Below, piece by piece: positions 1 to 6,031 of a stretch of DNA of 9,991 bases. A model generated the notes under the pieces. It saw only the letters and a list, made by a program, of their open reading frames with translations. It was not told the origin of the DNA and did no database searches. Every line of letters starts with the position of its first letter. Positions within the stretch are counted from its first letter, which is position 1. Source of the stretch: Coriobacteriaceae bacterium (GTDB lineage Bacteria; Actinomycetota; Coriobacteriia; Coriobacteriales; Eggerthellaceae); NCBI GenBank assembly GCA_015062635.1, contig SUUF01000002.1, forward strand, positions 16,604 through 26,594, written 5' to 3'. A program made the position numbers and the translations under genes.

Positions 1-1398
1 GGCGAGACCGGTTCCACCGACGGCACCGACAAGAAGGAAGATGCGACCGGCGGCACCGGCAAGACTGACACCGCGACCGATGGCGCGACCGGCGCCAAGG
101 CCGACACGGATGCCGACAAGGCCGCTGATGACAAGGCCTCGAAGGGCAAGCATGCCAAGCCGAAGAAGGCCGTCACCAACGCCGACAAGGCCGCGCAGTA
201 CCGCGAGAAGGCGAAGGCCTACGCCGAGAACGCCAGCGGCCGCGCCGATTTGGACGCTGCCACGGCGGTGAAGCAGAGCACCTACGATTCCTCGTATACC
301 TCTTCGAACCAGAACTACACCCGCATCAAGTACACCACGAACCTCTCCACCGAGATGTTCATCGCCTCCATCGGCGAGCAGGCCCGCCAAATCGGCCAGG
401 ACAAGAGCCTGTACGCCTCGGTCATGATCGCTCAGGCGGTCATCGAGAGCGACTCGGGCAATTCGGGCCTCGCCAAGGCACCGTACAATAACTTGTTCGG
501 CATCAAGGGCGCCTACCAGGGCAACTCCGTCACGATGTCGACGCAGGAAGACAACGGCAAGGGCAACCTCTACACCATCGACAGTGCATTCCGCGCGTAC
601 GAAACGCAGGAAGAGTCGCTGAAGGATTACGCCGACCTGCTGCGCAGCGACATGGGCCATTACTACAATGCCTGGAAGGAAAACGCGGCAACCTATCAGG
701 ATGCCGCCAAGGCGCTGCAGGGCACCTACGCCACGAGCACCATCTACGCCGACACCATCTGCGCCGTCATCGAGGCATACGACCTCACGCGGTATGACGA
801 GCCGCTCGATTTCGAGATCACCGGCAAGGATGCCGATGGCAAGGACCTGACGATGGACGATTACGCGCAGCTTCAGGCGAATGCGGTTTCGTACCTGGGC
901 ACCCCCTATGTGTGGGGCGGCACCACTCCCGACGGCTTCGACTGCTCCGGCTTCGTGCAGTACCTGTACAAGCAGACCTTCGGCATCGACCTGCCGCGCA
1001 CGACGTACACGCAGCAGAACGAGGGCGTCGAGGTCTCCTTCAAGGACCTGCAGATGGGCGACCTCCTGTTCTTCGTCTCGGGTGGGTCGACCGAGCATGT
1101 GGCCATGTACCTGGGCGACGGCTTCTACATCCACGCGCCTGAGCCGGGCGATTCCATCAAGATCACCGACATGGAGTCGTTCACCCCGACCTTCGCGAAG
1201 CGCATCATCAAGACCAAGGCGGTCGAGGATGAGGCGGCTGCCGAGAAGGCGGCCGACGAGAAGGTGGCGAAGGCGGCTCACGCGAAGAAGGATTCGAAGG
1301 CAGCCGACGAGAAGACCGAGAAGGCGGCTGACGAGAAGGCGGCCGACGATGCTGCGGCCGACGAGGAAGCCGCGAAGGCTGAGGAAGCGGAAGCATAA
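1..1398 (+). CDS. Secreted peptidoglycan hydrolase, glucosaminidase + NlpC/P60 (5' end outside window)
   Basis: The frame is open to the left edge, so the N-terminus and any signal peptide are missing; 465 residues are visible. Residues 1-80 are a T/G/D/K/A-rich linker. Residues about 117-265 look like a mannosyl-glycoprotein endo-beta-N-acetylglucosaminidase-type domain (PF01832), with the catalytic-type Glu149 in AVIESDSGNSG followed by NLFGIKG. Residues about 286-405 are an NlpC/P60 cysteine peptidase: GTPYVWGG leads to the nucleophile Cys315 in DCSGF, then His366 in EHVAMYLG and His378 in YIHAP. Such enzymes cleave the glycan strand and the stem peptide of the cell wall. Residues 407-465 are an Ala/Lys/Glu/Asp tail of degenerate AADEK units, perhaps wall-binding or a spacer. 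A TTG at 250 could be called as a start, but the same composition continues upstream with no break and cutting there gives no signal peptide. Role in division or turnover is inferred. Confidence 0.9.
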   Translation, partial: GETGSTDGTDKKEDATGGTGKTDTATDGATGAKADTDADKAADDKASKGKHAKPKKAVTNADKAAQYREKAKAYAENASGRADLDAATAVKQSTYDSSYTSSNQNYTRIKYTTNLSTEMFIASIGEQARQIGQDKSLYASVMIAQAVIESDSGNSGLAKAPYNNLFGIKGAYQGNSVTMSTQEDNGKGNLYTIDSAFRAYETQEESLKDYADLLRSDMGHYYNAWKENAATYQDAAKALQGTYATSTIYADTICAVIEAYDLTRYDEPLDFEITGKDADGKDLTMDDYAQLQANAVSYLGTPYVWGGTTPDGFDCSGFVQYLYKQTFGIDLPRTTYTQQNEGVEVSFKDLQMGDLLFFVSGGSTEHVAMYLGDGFYIHAPEPGDSIKITDMESFTPTFAKRIIKTKAVEDEAAAEKAADEKVAKAAHAKKDSKAADEKTEKAADEKAADDAAADEEAAKAEEAEA

Positions 1399-1420
1399 CG
1401 TCGCTGAAACCGGCACGCTC

Positions 1421-1448
1421 AAGAGCCCGCGAATCCGCGGGCTCTTTT
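1421..1448 (+). terminator. Rho-independent terminator of the hydrolase gene
   Basis: A perfect 11-bp stem (AAGAGCCCGCG at 1421-1431 with CGCGGGCTCTT at 1436-1446) closes a 4-nt loop and runs into TTTT at 1445-1448. It lies 22 bp after the stop codon. Confidence 0.9.
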
Positions 1449-1513
1449 CATTTCGGGACATTGAAGGATTGGCCGTTGGAGGACGTTCTTCGATTCATGC
1501 CCTCACCCGATGG

Positions 1514-1548
1514 AAAAAGCGGGTGGGAAACCGATTCCCACCCGCTTT
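1514..1548 (-). terminator. Rho-independent terminator of the minus-strand lipoprotein gene
   Basis: A perfect 14-bp stem (1516-1529 with 1535-1548) has a 5-nt loop. Read on the minus strand it ends in five T (A's at 1514-1518), while the plus strand has only TTT. It starts 35 bp past the stop of the lipoprotein gene, so it serves that gene rather than the hydrolase. Confidence 0.88.
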
Positions 1549-1583
1549 CGGCTGCCGGTTCGGCAGCGGTGCGCTGTATGCGT

Positions 1584-2204
1584 TTAGCTCATCATGCCGC
1601 CGTACATGCCGGCGATCATGTCAGAGATGCTGTCTTCATCGATGTCCCACTGATTGTTGGTCTTGGTGAGCTTGATCGTGGTGTCGGTCGAGACGGTCTC
1701 GGTCGCGGCATCCATCGCGTCGTACATCAAGCTGAACACGTACTTCATGACCTCCGACTGGTCGCCGCCCTCGGCGAGCTTCTGGACCTTGGCGGCGATA
1801 TCCTTGTCGCTCGAAACCGTATCCATCACCGATGACGCCACCTTCGCGACGTCGATGTTCGAAATCGTCACATCGGCGGTTGCGGTGTCGCCGTCGACGG
1901 TGACGTCGTTGATCGTGTAGTCGAACCCGCGGAATGCATGCTCGATGAATTCATAGATGTCGATGCCATAGCTCTCGAGCGTTTCCATTTGATCGGAATC
2001 GATTTCGCCGATGTAGGGCTCGAGCGATTCCTTCGTGGGGCTCTTGAAGGCGTCGAGCTCCTTGGCGAGGCCTTCGCGGATCACCTGCTCGTCGCTCGTG
2101 CCCGAGCATCCCGCGAGGACGCATGCCGCGCCGATAGCCAAAAACGCGGCGAGGACGATTGCGAGCATGCGCGTTATGGGCCGCTCTTGCGTGCTGGTTT
2201 GCAT
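1584..2204 (-). CDS. Predicted lipoprotein of unknown function (DUF5105/DUF4878-like fold suspected)
   Basis: The 206-residue product has a lipoprotein signal: a basic-containing n-region (residues 1-12), a hydrophobic core (13-30) and the lipobox LAGC with Cys33. The mature part is acidic and mixed alpha/beta. Residues 38-90 are helical (EELAKELDAFKSP-like start, then LEPYIGEIDS). A central stretch, YTINDVTVDGDTATADVTISNID (92-114, in parts), alternates like beta strands, and it ends with TTIKLTKTNNQWDIDEDS. The pattern of a helical start plus a 'dynamics/variables plus network' sheet is typical of NTF2-like lipoproteins such as DUF5105 or DUF4878, but I cannot confirm a family. The start ATG has a strong Shine-Dalgarno AAGGAGG at 2209-2215, 4 nt away. 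Starting at Met13 would remove the charged n-region. The gene stands alone, convergent with the hydrolase and divergent from ohrR. No clear promoter was found. Confidence 0.85.
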   Translation of the reverse strand: MQTSTQERPITRMLAIVLAAFLAIGAACVLAGCSGTSDEQVIREGLAKELDAFKSPTKESLEPYIGEIDSDQMETLESYGIDIYEFIEHAFRGFDYTINDVTVDGDTATADVTISNIDVAKVASSVMDTVSSDKDIAAKVQKLAEGGDQSEVMKYVFSLMYDAMDAATETVSTDTTIKLTKTNNQWDIDEDSISDMIAGMYGGMMS

Positions 2205-2263
2205 AGCTCCTCCTTCGTCAGGGGATTACCGATGGCATAAGGGTATCAAATAATGCCTGATAT

Positions 2264-2311
2264 GAAGCGAAAACGTCGAGCGCAATGCCCGCGTGGTGGG
2301 GTTTTCGCTTC
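2264..2311. repeat. 11-bp perfect inverted repeat in the lipoprotein/ohrR intergenic region
   Basis: GAAGCGAAAAC (2264-2274) and GTTTTCGCTTC (2301-2311) are exact reverse complements separated by 26 bp. The right arm also begins a second small dyad, CGCTTC-TT-GAAGCG (2306-2319), which overlaps the -35 element of the ohrR promoter. The shared GAAGCG core therefore occurs three times within 56 bp. It may be an operator or a hairpin; there is no T-tract to make it a terminator. Confidence 0.6.
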
Positions 2312-2340
2312 TTGAAGCGCGGGAACGGGCAGCTTATACT
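2312..2340 (+). promoter_or_regulatory. Sigma70-type promoter of ohrR
   Basis: TTGAAG (2312-2317) and TATACT (2335-2340) are separated by 17 bp, close to the housekeeping consensus. Expected transcription start is near 2347, giving a leader of about 20 nt with GGAGG at 2355-2359. Confidence 0.8.
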
Positions 2341-2367
2341 CTTCATAATGAAATGGAGGAACACACG

Positions 2368-2808
2368 ATGTCTGATAAATATGCCTCATTGCGGCTGGAA
2401 TCCCAGCTCTGCTTTCCGCTTTATGCCGCGTCGAAGGAGATTGTTCGCCGGTATAAGCCATTGCTCGACCCGCTCGACCTTACCTACACGCAGTACATCA
2501 CGATGATGGCGCTGTGGGAGCACGAGCAGATGAGCGTGTCCGAGTTGGGGGAGTGTCTGTACCTGAATTCCGCCACGCTCACGCCGGTGCTGAAGCGCCT
2601 CGAGGCGAAGGGCTTCATCACGCGCAAACGCTCGCTCGAGGACGAACGTTCGGTGATCGTGGGCATCACCGATGAGGGCAGAAAGCTGCAAGATCAGGCA
2701 TTGTCGGTTCCCGTCCAAATGGGAAGCTGCGTGCACATGGATCCGCAAGAGGCGTATGCCTTGAAGCAACTGCTCGACAAGCTGCTTGCGAGCTTCGACG
2801 AAGAGTAA
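2368..2808 (+). CDS. ohrR: OhrR-type organic hydroperoxide-sensing MarR repressor
   Basis: The 146-residue product has the OhrR signature: the N-terminal LESQLCFPLYAASKE places the reactive Cys at 15, followed by YKPLL (Tyr29) and LTYTQY (Tyr40). These are the positions known for Bacillus subtilis OhrR Cys15 and the two tyrosines that bind its thiolate. The winged helix lies at about residues 45-105, with the recognition region LYLNSATLTPVLKRLEAKG and wing ITRKRSLEDERSVIV. A second Cys at 121, in the C-terminal dimer helices, could make this a two-cysteine OhrR, like that of Xanthomonas, forming an intersubunit disulfide. The ATG at 2368 is chosen because GGAGG at 2355-2359 is 8 nt upstream; an in-frame GTG at 2293 lies before the promoter. 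By family, it represses an Ohr peroxiredoxin gene until oxidised. No ohr gene is in the window; the next gene is a PARG-like protein, 47 bp downstream without a terminator. Confidence 0.9.
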   Translation: MSDKYASLRLESQLCFPLYAASKEIVRRYKPLLDPLDLTYTQYITMMALWEHEQMSVSELGECLYLNSATLTPVLKRLEAKGFITRKRSLEDERSVIVGITDEGRKLQDQALSVPVQMGSCVHMDPQEAYALKQLLDKLLASFDEE

Positions 2809-2840
2809 CGATTGCCGGCCGCGCCAAGCGGCTGGATGAT

Positions 2841-2847
2841 GGAGGGG
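2841..2847 (+). promoter_or_regulatory. Ribosome binding site deciding the start of the PARG-like gene
   Basis: GGAGGGG lies 8 nt before ATG 2856 but only 2 nt before the in-frame TTG at 2850, so the ATG is the start. Confidence 0.8.
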
Positions 2848-2855
2848 AATTGCAT

Positions 2856-3734
2856 ATGGCTCGTGATGACGTCCGCGCCGAGAAGCATGATGATGGCCGC
2901 GAAGCCCAGGCGAAGAAGCATGTCGCGGTGATGAAGGCGGTATTCGGCACCGAGACGCGTGCCTCGATCGAAGGCGCCGCTATCGTGGAAGCGGGCTATG
3001 CGCCCGAGGCGGTCGTGCCCGAAGGCGCCGATTCGACCGCGGTGTCGTTTGCGTCGGGCAATGCGGTCACGGCGGTTTTCCACGCAGAGAAGCCCGTGGC
3101 TGTTCTCGATCCCGCTTCTTATCGGTATGCCGGCGGCGGGTACCTTCGCGGATGGCGGGGTCCCGAGGAAGACCTGTGCGACGAGGGAAACCTGTTAGCG
3201 GTTCTGGAGGCGTTCCAGAAGACCTATTACGCGCCGAACAAGCAGACGGCAAGCGGCGAGCTCTACACGAGCCGCGCCATCACGATTCCCGACGTCGTGT
3301 TCAGCCGGAATGGCGAGATCGTGAAGGCGTCGGTGGCCGTGGTGGCTGCTCCCAACCGCATGCGCGCGATGGAGCGCAACCGCAGCGAGCGCGAATGCGA
3401 CCTCGCGCTGGCTGAGCGCGTGGATACCGCGATGCGCCTGCTTGCGGGTTTCGGTGCGACGACCGTGGTGGTGCCGGCATTCGGTTTCGGGCGCCGCGGC
3501 GACTTTGCCGCCCGCCAGGTGGCCGAGCTCTTCCACGAGTGGATTGCCGCGCACGATGGCGCCATTGCGAATGTGGTGTTCGTGCTGCGTCGCGGTGACG
3601 ACGCCGATGCGTTCAAGGCCGTGTTCGCCGACCGTTGGCATGATGACGAGCCCGAACCGGAACCGGTTGTCGATGCCGTTGAAGACGACGACGAGGAAGA
3701 GGACTGGGAGAAGTATCGGATTTCTGGCGAATAG
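2856..3734 (+). CDS. Microbial-type poly(ADP-ribose) glycohydrolase-like protein (TIGR02452/PF10021)
   Basis: The 292-residue product matches the layout of bacterial PARG-like macrodomain proteins. An N-terminal helical region (1-60) precedes a strand, VAVLDPASYRYAGGG (81-95), then the signature YLRGWRGPEEDLC. GGG is at 93-95 and the acidic pair Glu104-Glu105 at the place of the catalytic QEE motif. A second nucleotide-site loop, VVVPAFGFGRRGDFAARQVAELF, lies at 204-226. Known family members hydrolyse ADP-ribose polymers or conjugates. Oddities: the usual QEE is PEE, the usual LNFA is LDPA, and the protein ends in a very acidic tail (263-284) before WEKYRISGE. Both glutamates remain, so catalysis is possible. 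The gene follows ohrR by 47 bp on the same strand with no intervening terminator, so it is probably peroxide-regulated. A hairpin at 3875-3901 likely ends the transcript. Substrate is unknown. Confidence 0.8.
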   Translation: MARDDVRAEKHDDGREAQAKKHVAVMKAVFGTETRASIEGAAIVEAGYAPEAVVPEGADSTAVSFASGNAVTAVFHAEKPVAVLDPASYRYAGGGYLRGWRGPEEDLCDEGNLLAVLEAFQKTYYAPNKQTASGELYTSRAITIPDVVFSRNGEIVKASVAVVAAPNRMRAMERNRSERECDLALAERVDTAMRLLAGFGATTVVVPAFGFGRRGDFAARQVAELFHEWIAAHDGAIANVVFVLRRGDDADAFKAVFADRWHDDEPEPEPVVDAVEDDDEEEDWEKYRISGE

Positions 3735-3789
3735 AGGGGCGGCCGGCGGGTGGATTCCCGCGGCCACGATCCGCTGCTCGCGGTTCGGG

Positions 3790-3811
3790 GCGACGTCGCT
3801 TCGCTTGTCGC
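3790..3811. repeat. 22-bp palindromic repeat, copy 1
   Basis: It begins with GCGACGTCGC, itself a 10-bp palindrome, and ends in GTCGC. It differs from copies 2-4 by one base (T at 3806 where they have C). With its left flank GCGGTTCGGG it matches copy 3 over 33 bp (3780-3812 against 4038-4070) apart from that base. Confidence 0.8.
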
Positions 3812-3874
3812 CTCGAACACGCTCGTGCGCTTCTCTGGATGCTCATATATGGGCGAAATCGAAGATTTCGCGAC

Positions 3875-3901
3875 GGCGCGCTTAGGGCGCGCCTATTTTT
3901 T
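3875..3901 (+). terminator. Rho-independent terminator downstream of the ohrR/PARG-like operon
   Basis: GGCGCGC (3875-3881) pairs with GCGCGCC (3887-3893) around a 5-nt loop and is followed by TATTTTTT to 3901. A second hairpin, GCGAAATC-GAA-GATTTCGC (3853-3871), sits directly before it. It is 140 bp past the PARG-like stop codon, unusually far, with the first arm of the inverted repeat between. Confidence 0.75.
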
Positions 3902-4008
3902 GTCGCATACGACCGCGGGAATCCACCCGCCGGCCTTGGGGCGCTTGACCCGGTTGATGCCGGGTTATTGGTGGTTCGACGCCATGGTTCCGGGCGGTTT
4001 GTCGGCGG

Positions 4009-4125
4009 GCGACGTCGCTTCGCTCGTCGCCGCTGGGGCGGTTCGGGGCGACGTCGCTTCGCTCGTCGCCATGGGTTGGTTTCTGAGCGACGTCGCTTCG
4101 CTCGTCGCTGTGGGGTGGTTTGGGC
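4009..4125. repeat. Tandem array of three 39-bp units built on the 22-bp palindromic repeat (copies 2-4)
   Basis: Identical 22-bp repeats lie at 4009-4030, 4048-4069 and 4087-4108, exactly 39 bp apart. Each starts GCGACGTCGC and ends CGTCGC, giving a 6-bp stem with a 10-nt loop. The 17-bp intervals share a degenerate TGGG..GGTT pattern (4031-4047, 4070-4086, 4109-4125), so the whole 39-bp unit is an old tandem repeat with one conserved part. It sits just beyond the 3' end of elp3, in the gap between convergent genes. The rest of 3735-4135 holds no credible gene. Confidence 0.85.
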
Positions 4126-4135
4126 GTTGAGGTGT

Positions 4136-5956
4136 TTAGAGGGGGCGTTGTTGGTAGTAGGGAGTGTCGGTGAAGTTCTGGGAGCGATAGTATTCGCGGG
4201 TTCCTACGGCGCTGATGACGTTGAGGGTATGGTAGCCCGCTTCCCGGGCGATCTCGGCGGCGCGGTTGATGAGTTGACGGCCGAGGCCGAGATGCTGGGC
4301 GCCTGACCCGGTGGCGTGCAGGCGGGCGACGCGGCCGTAGACGTGCACTTCGCGGATCATCGCCTCGTCGGGCTCGATGGGCAGGTCTACGCCGGATTGC
4401 CGCCAGGCGGCAAGCGATTCGGGGTGGGGAAGCGAGAGGCGCAGGAAGCCGGCGATGCGGCCGTCGGGCATCACCCATTGCAGGAAGTGCTCGTCGGTGG
4501 CGGTGGTGCGATATGTCACGTCTTGCAGGGTCAGGGCGCTGGCATCGATGCCGTCGGTGCCGATTTCGCGGAACCGTATCTCGTGGACGGGCTGCCCCGA
4601 TTCCCGGATGCGTCCTTCCACCAGCTGACGCAGGTTCGTCTTCTTGTTTCCCGCCACGATATCGCCGGCCGAGAAGTCGCGGATCATGCGCGAGATGCGC
4701 GTGAAAGGCGGCGTGGCGAGCACGTCGTCGGCAAGCACGTCGACCAGCGTCTCCTCGTCGTAGGGATTCCACCGCACCTCTTCGCGCATGCGCGCGAGCG
4801 GGGCGCTTGCGATGAGCGCGCAGGGGTAGAGCTTCACCTCGTCGGGTTGGTACGCGGCGTCGGTCATGAAGCGGCGGTAGTCGGCGCGGTCCCCATCGGG
4901 CGTTGCGCCGGGGAGGTTCACCATGAAATGGGAATGGATCTTGAAGCCGAAGAGCCGCAGGAGCTCGAAGGTGCGCCTGACGTCATCGGCGCTGGTGGCA
5001 CGCCCGTTGCATGCAAGCAGTTCCTCGTCAAGCGACTGGACTCCCACCTGCACCTTCGTGCAACCCATACGGCGTAGGGCACGCAGGTTTTCCGGCGTGG
5101 CCAACGCGGGACGGGTTTCGACGACCAGCCCCACGCAGCGGTGCGCGGCCTGCTCGTTGCGGCGCTGCTCGCATTCGAGCTCTTCCCATGTCGCGTGCTG
5201 CCACTGCGAAACCCGCTGCCACCGCCCATCGTGCCGGTACAGCTGCTCGATGGCCTCGTTGAAGGAACGGGAGCCGTGCGTCACCTGCTCCTGGCATTCG
5301 CGCGTCTGCGCGGCGAGGCTTGCGTCATCTTGCGCGATGCCGGCATCTGCATAGCGCTGCCGCCGGTCGGCGGCGGCGCGCGATGCGAGCGGCGTGTCGC
5401 CATCGTTGAGCGCGCGGAACAGCTCGCGCATGAACCAGAGGCGATAGCCTGATGGGTAGTCGTCGAACGTGCCGCCGAGCACGATGAGCTCGACTTTATC
5501 GGTGGCGTGCCCCATCTGGATGAGCGTGTGCAGGCGCGCGGACACCTGCAGGTACGGGTCGAACCAGTTTCGCTCGGCGCGCTGGCAGGCGGGCTCGGCA
5601 TGCAGATAGCTCTTCGGCATGCGCACGTCGCAGGGGCAGAACAGGCAGGTTCCCGTGCAGGTCCAGGGCTTGGTGATGACGGTGATCGTCGCCACGCCCG
5701 ACGCGGTGCGCCGCGGCTTCATCTGCACGAGCGCGAGGAAGCGCCGCTCCGTCGCCGCATCGATGCGCCATTGCGCAAACCGCTCGGGTTCCTCGGCCTT
5801 CACGCGTTGGTAGAAGGGGAGCAGCTGCTTTTTCGAGAAGCGCGCATCGCCGGGAAGGCGGTTGCTGTGGACGTTGATGATGCGCCCGAGCTCCCGCGCG
5901 TCGAGCGCCGGGTTCTCGCGCAGGTGGCGCATGATGTCGAGCAGCAGTTCTTCCAT
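4136..5956 (-). CDS. elp3: Elp3: tRNA U34 5-carboxymethyl-type modification enzyme (radical SAM + GNAT)
   Basis: The 606-residue product has the Elp3 order of domains. The basic N-terminal tRNA-binding region includes KPRRTASGVATITVITKP (80-97), then the radical-SAM cluster CTGTCLFC (Cys100, 104, 107), DPYLQ (133-137), the strand KVELIVLGGTF, RCVGLVVETRP (273-283) and VQVGVQSLDE. The C-terminal GNAT domain has EVHVYG (536-541), acetyl-CoA loop QHLGLG (554-559) and ISAVGTREYY with Tyr589/590. Elp3 couples a SAM radical with acetyl-CoA to make cm5-type wobble uridine. The cysteine spacing is CX3CX2C rather than the CX4CX2C I know from other Elp3s, and residues about 185-270 are longer than usual. 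The start at 5956 is preferred: TATACT lies 8 nt upstream and there is no Shine-Dalgarno. An ATG at 6052 would overlap the divergent gene. Divergent from a Trm9-like methyltransferase. Confidence 0.93.
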   Translation of the reverse strand: MEELLLDIMRHLRENPALDARELGRIINVHSNRLPGDARFSKKQLLPFYQRVKAEEPERFAQWRIDAATERRFLALVQMKPRRTASGVATITVITKPWTCTGTCLFCPCDVRMPKSYLHAEPACQRAERNWFDPYLQVSARLHTLIQMGHATDKVELIVLGGTFDDYPSGYRLWFMRELFRALNDGDTPLASRAAADRRQRYADAGIAQDDASLAAQTRECQEQVTHGSRSFNEAIEQLYRHDGRWQRVSQWQHATWEELECEQRRNEQAAHRCVGLVVETRPALATPENLRALRRMGCTKVQVGVQSLDEELLACNGRATSADDVRRTFELLRLFGFKIHSHFMVNLPGATPDGDRADYRRFMTDAAYQPDEVKLYPCALIASAPLARMREEVRWNPYDEETLVDVLADDVLATPPFTRISRMIRDFSAGDIVAGNKKTNLRQLVEGRIRESGQPVHEIRFREIGTDGIDASALTLQDVTYRTTATDEHFLQWVMPDGRIAGFLRLSLPHPESLAAWRQSGVDLPIEPDEAMIREVHVYGRVARLHATGSGAQHLGLGRQLINRAAEIAREAGYHTLNVISAVGTREYYRSQNFTDTPYYQQRPL

Positions 5957-5964
5957 GGGGAAGA

Positions 5965-5970
5965 AGTATA
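5965..5970 (-). promoter_or_regulatory. -10 element of elp3, suggesting a leaderless transcript
   Basis: On the minus strand TATACT ends 8 nt before the elp3 ATG, and the bases between (TCTTCCCC) contain no ribosome binding site. Transcription would start at or within two bases of the ATG. No good -35 is seen. Confidence 0.6.
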
Positions 5971-5975
5971 CACGC

Positions 5976-5998
5976 GATGGCGGCTTGTGAGCGCCATC
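5976..5998. promoter_or_regulatory. Dyad GATGGCG-N9-CGCCATC between the divergent elp3 and methyltransferase genes
   Basis: The 7-bp arms (5976-5982, 5992-5998) are exact reverse complements. The dyad lies between the two facing -10 elements and covers the expected -35 area of both promoters, so it could be a shared operator. No cognate regulator is visible. Confidence 0.5.
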
Positions 5999-6019
5999 AC
6001 CGCTAGAGCCTGCATCCCG

Positions 6020-6025
6020 TACAAT
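6020..6025 (+). promoter_or_regulatory. -10 element of the methyltransferase gene, suggesting a leaderless transcript
   Basis: TACAAT ends 6 nt before ATG 6032. The gap GGGTGC leaves no room for a leader or a Shine-Dalgarno, so the message would begin at or next to the start codon. The -35 position (about 5997-6002) is poor. Confidence 0.6.
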
Positions 6026-6031
6026 GGGTGC

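Larger units (their letters stand above)
3741..3935. repeat. 195-bp element bounded by a perfect 23-bp inverted repeat
   Basis: Positions 3741-3763 (GGCCGGCGGG through CCCGCGG) and 3913-3935 (CCGCGGGAAT through GCCGGCC) are exact reverse complements over 23 bp. No target-site duplication is visible next to the ends and no protein is encoded inside. The enclosed 149 bp hold one 22-bp palindromic repeat (3790-3811), an 8-bp hairpin (3853-3871) and a terminator (3875-3901). It may be a miniature mobile element or two oppositely placed copies of an interspersed repeat. Confidence 0.75.

Noticed and set aside
2293..2367. GTG start at 2293 for OhrR
   Set aside because: It lies upstream of the promoter -10; ATG 2368 has GGAGG and aligns Cys15 with known OhrR.
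2694..3083. Minus-strand open frames across ohrR and the PARG-like gene
   Set aside because: They have no family features and no ribosome binding site, and both sense genes are well supported.
4009..4108. Possible small CRISPR array
   Set aside because: The 39-bp period is too short. The 17-bp intervals resemble one another, and no cas genes are present.
3750..4130. Open frame of 126 residues through the repeat region on the plus strand
   Set aside because: It translates the 22-bp repeats as recurring GDVASLVA blocks, has no ribosome binding site, and spans a terminator and inverted repeat.
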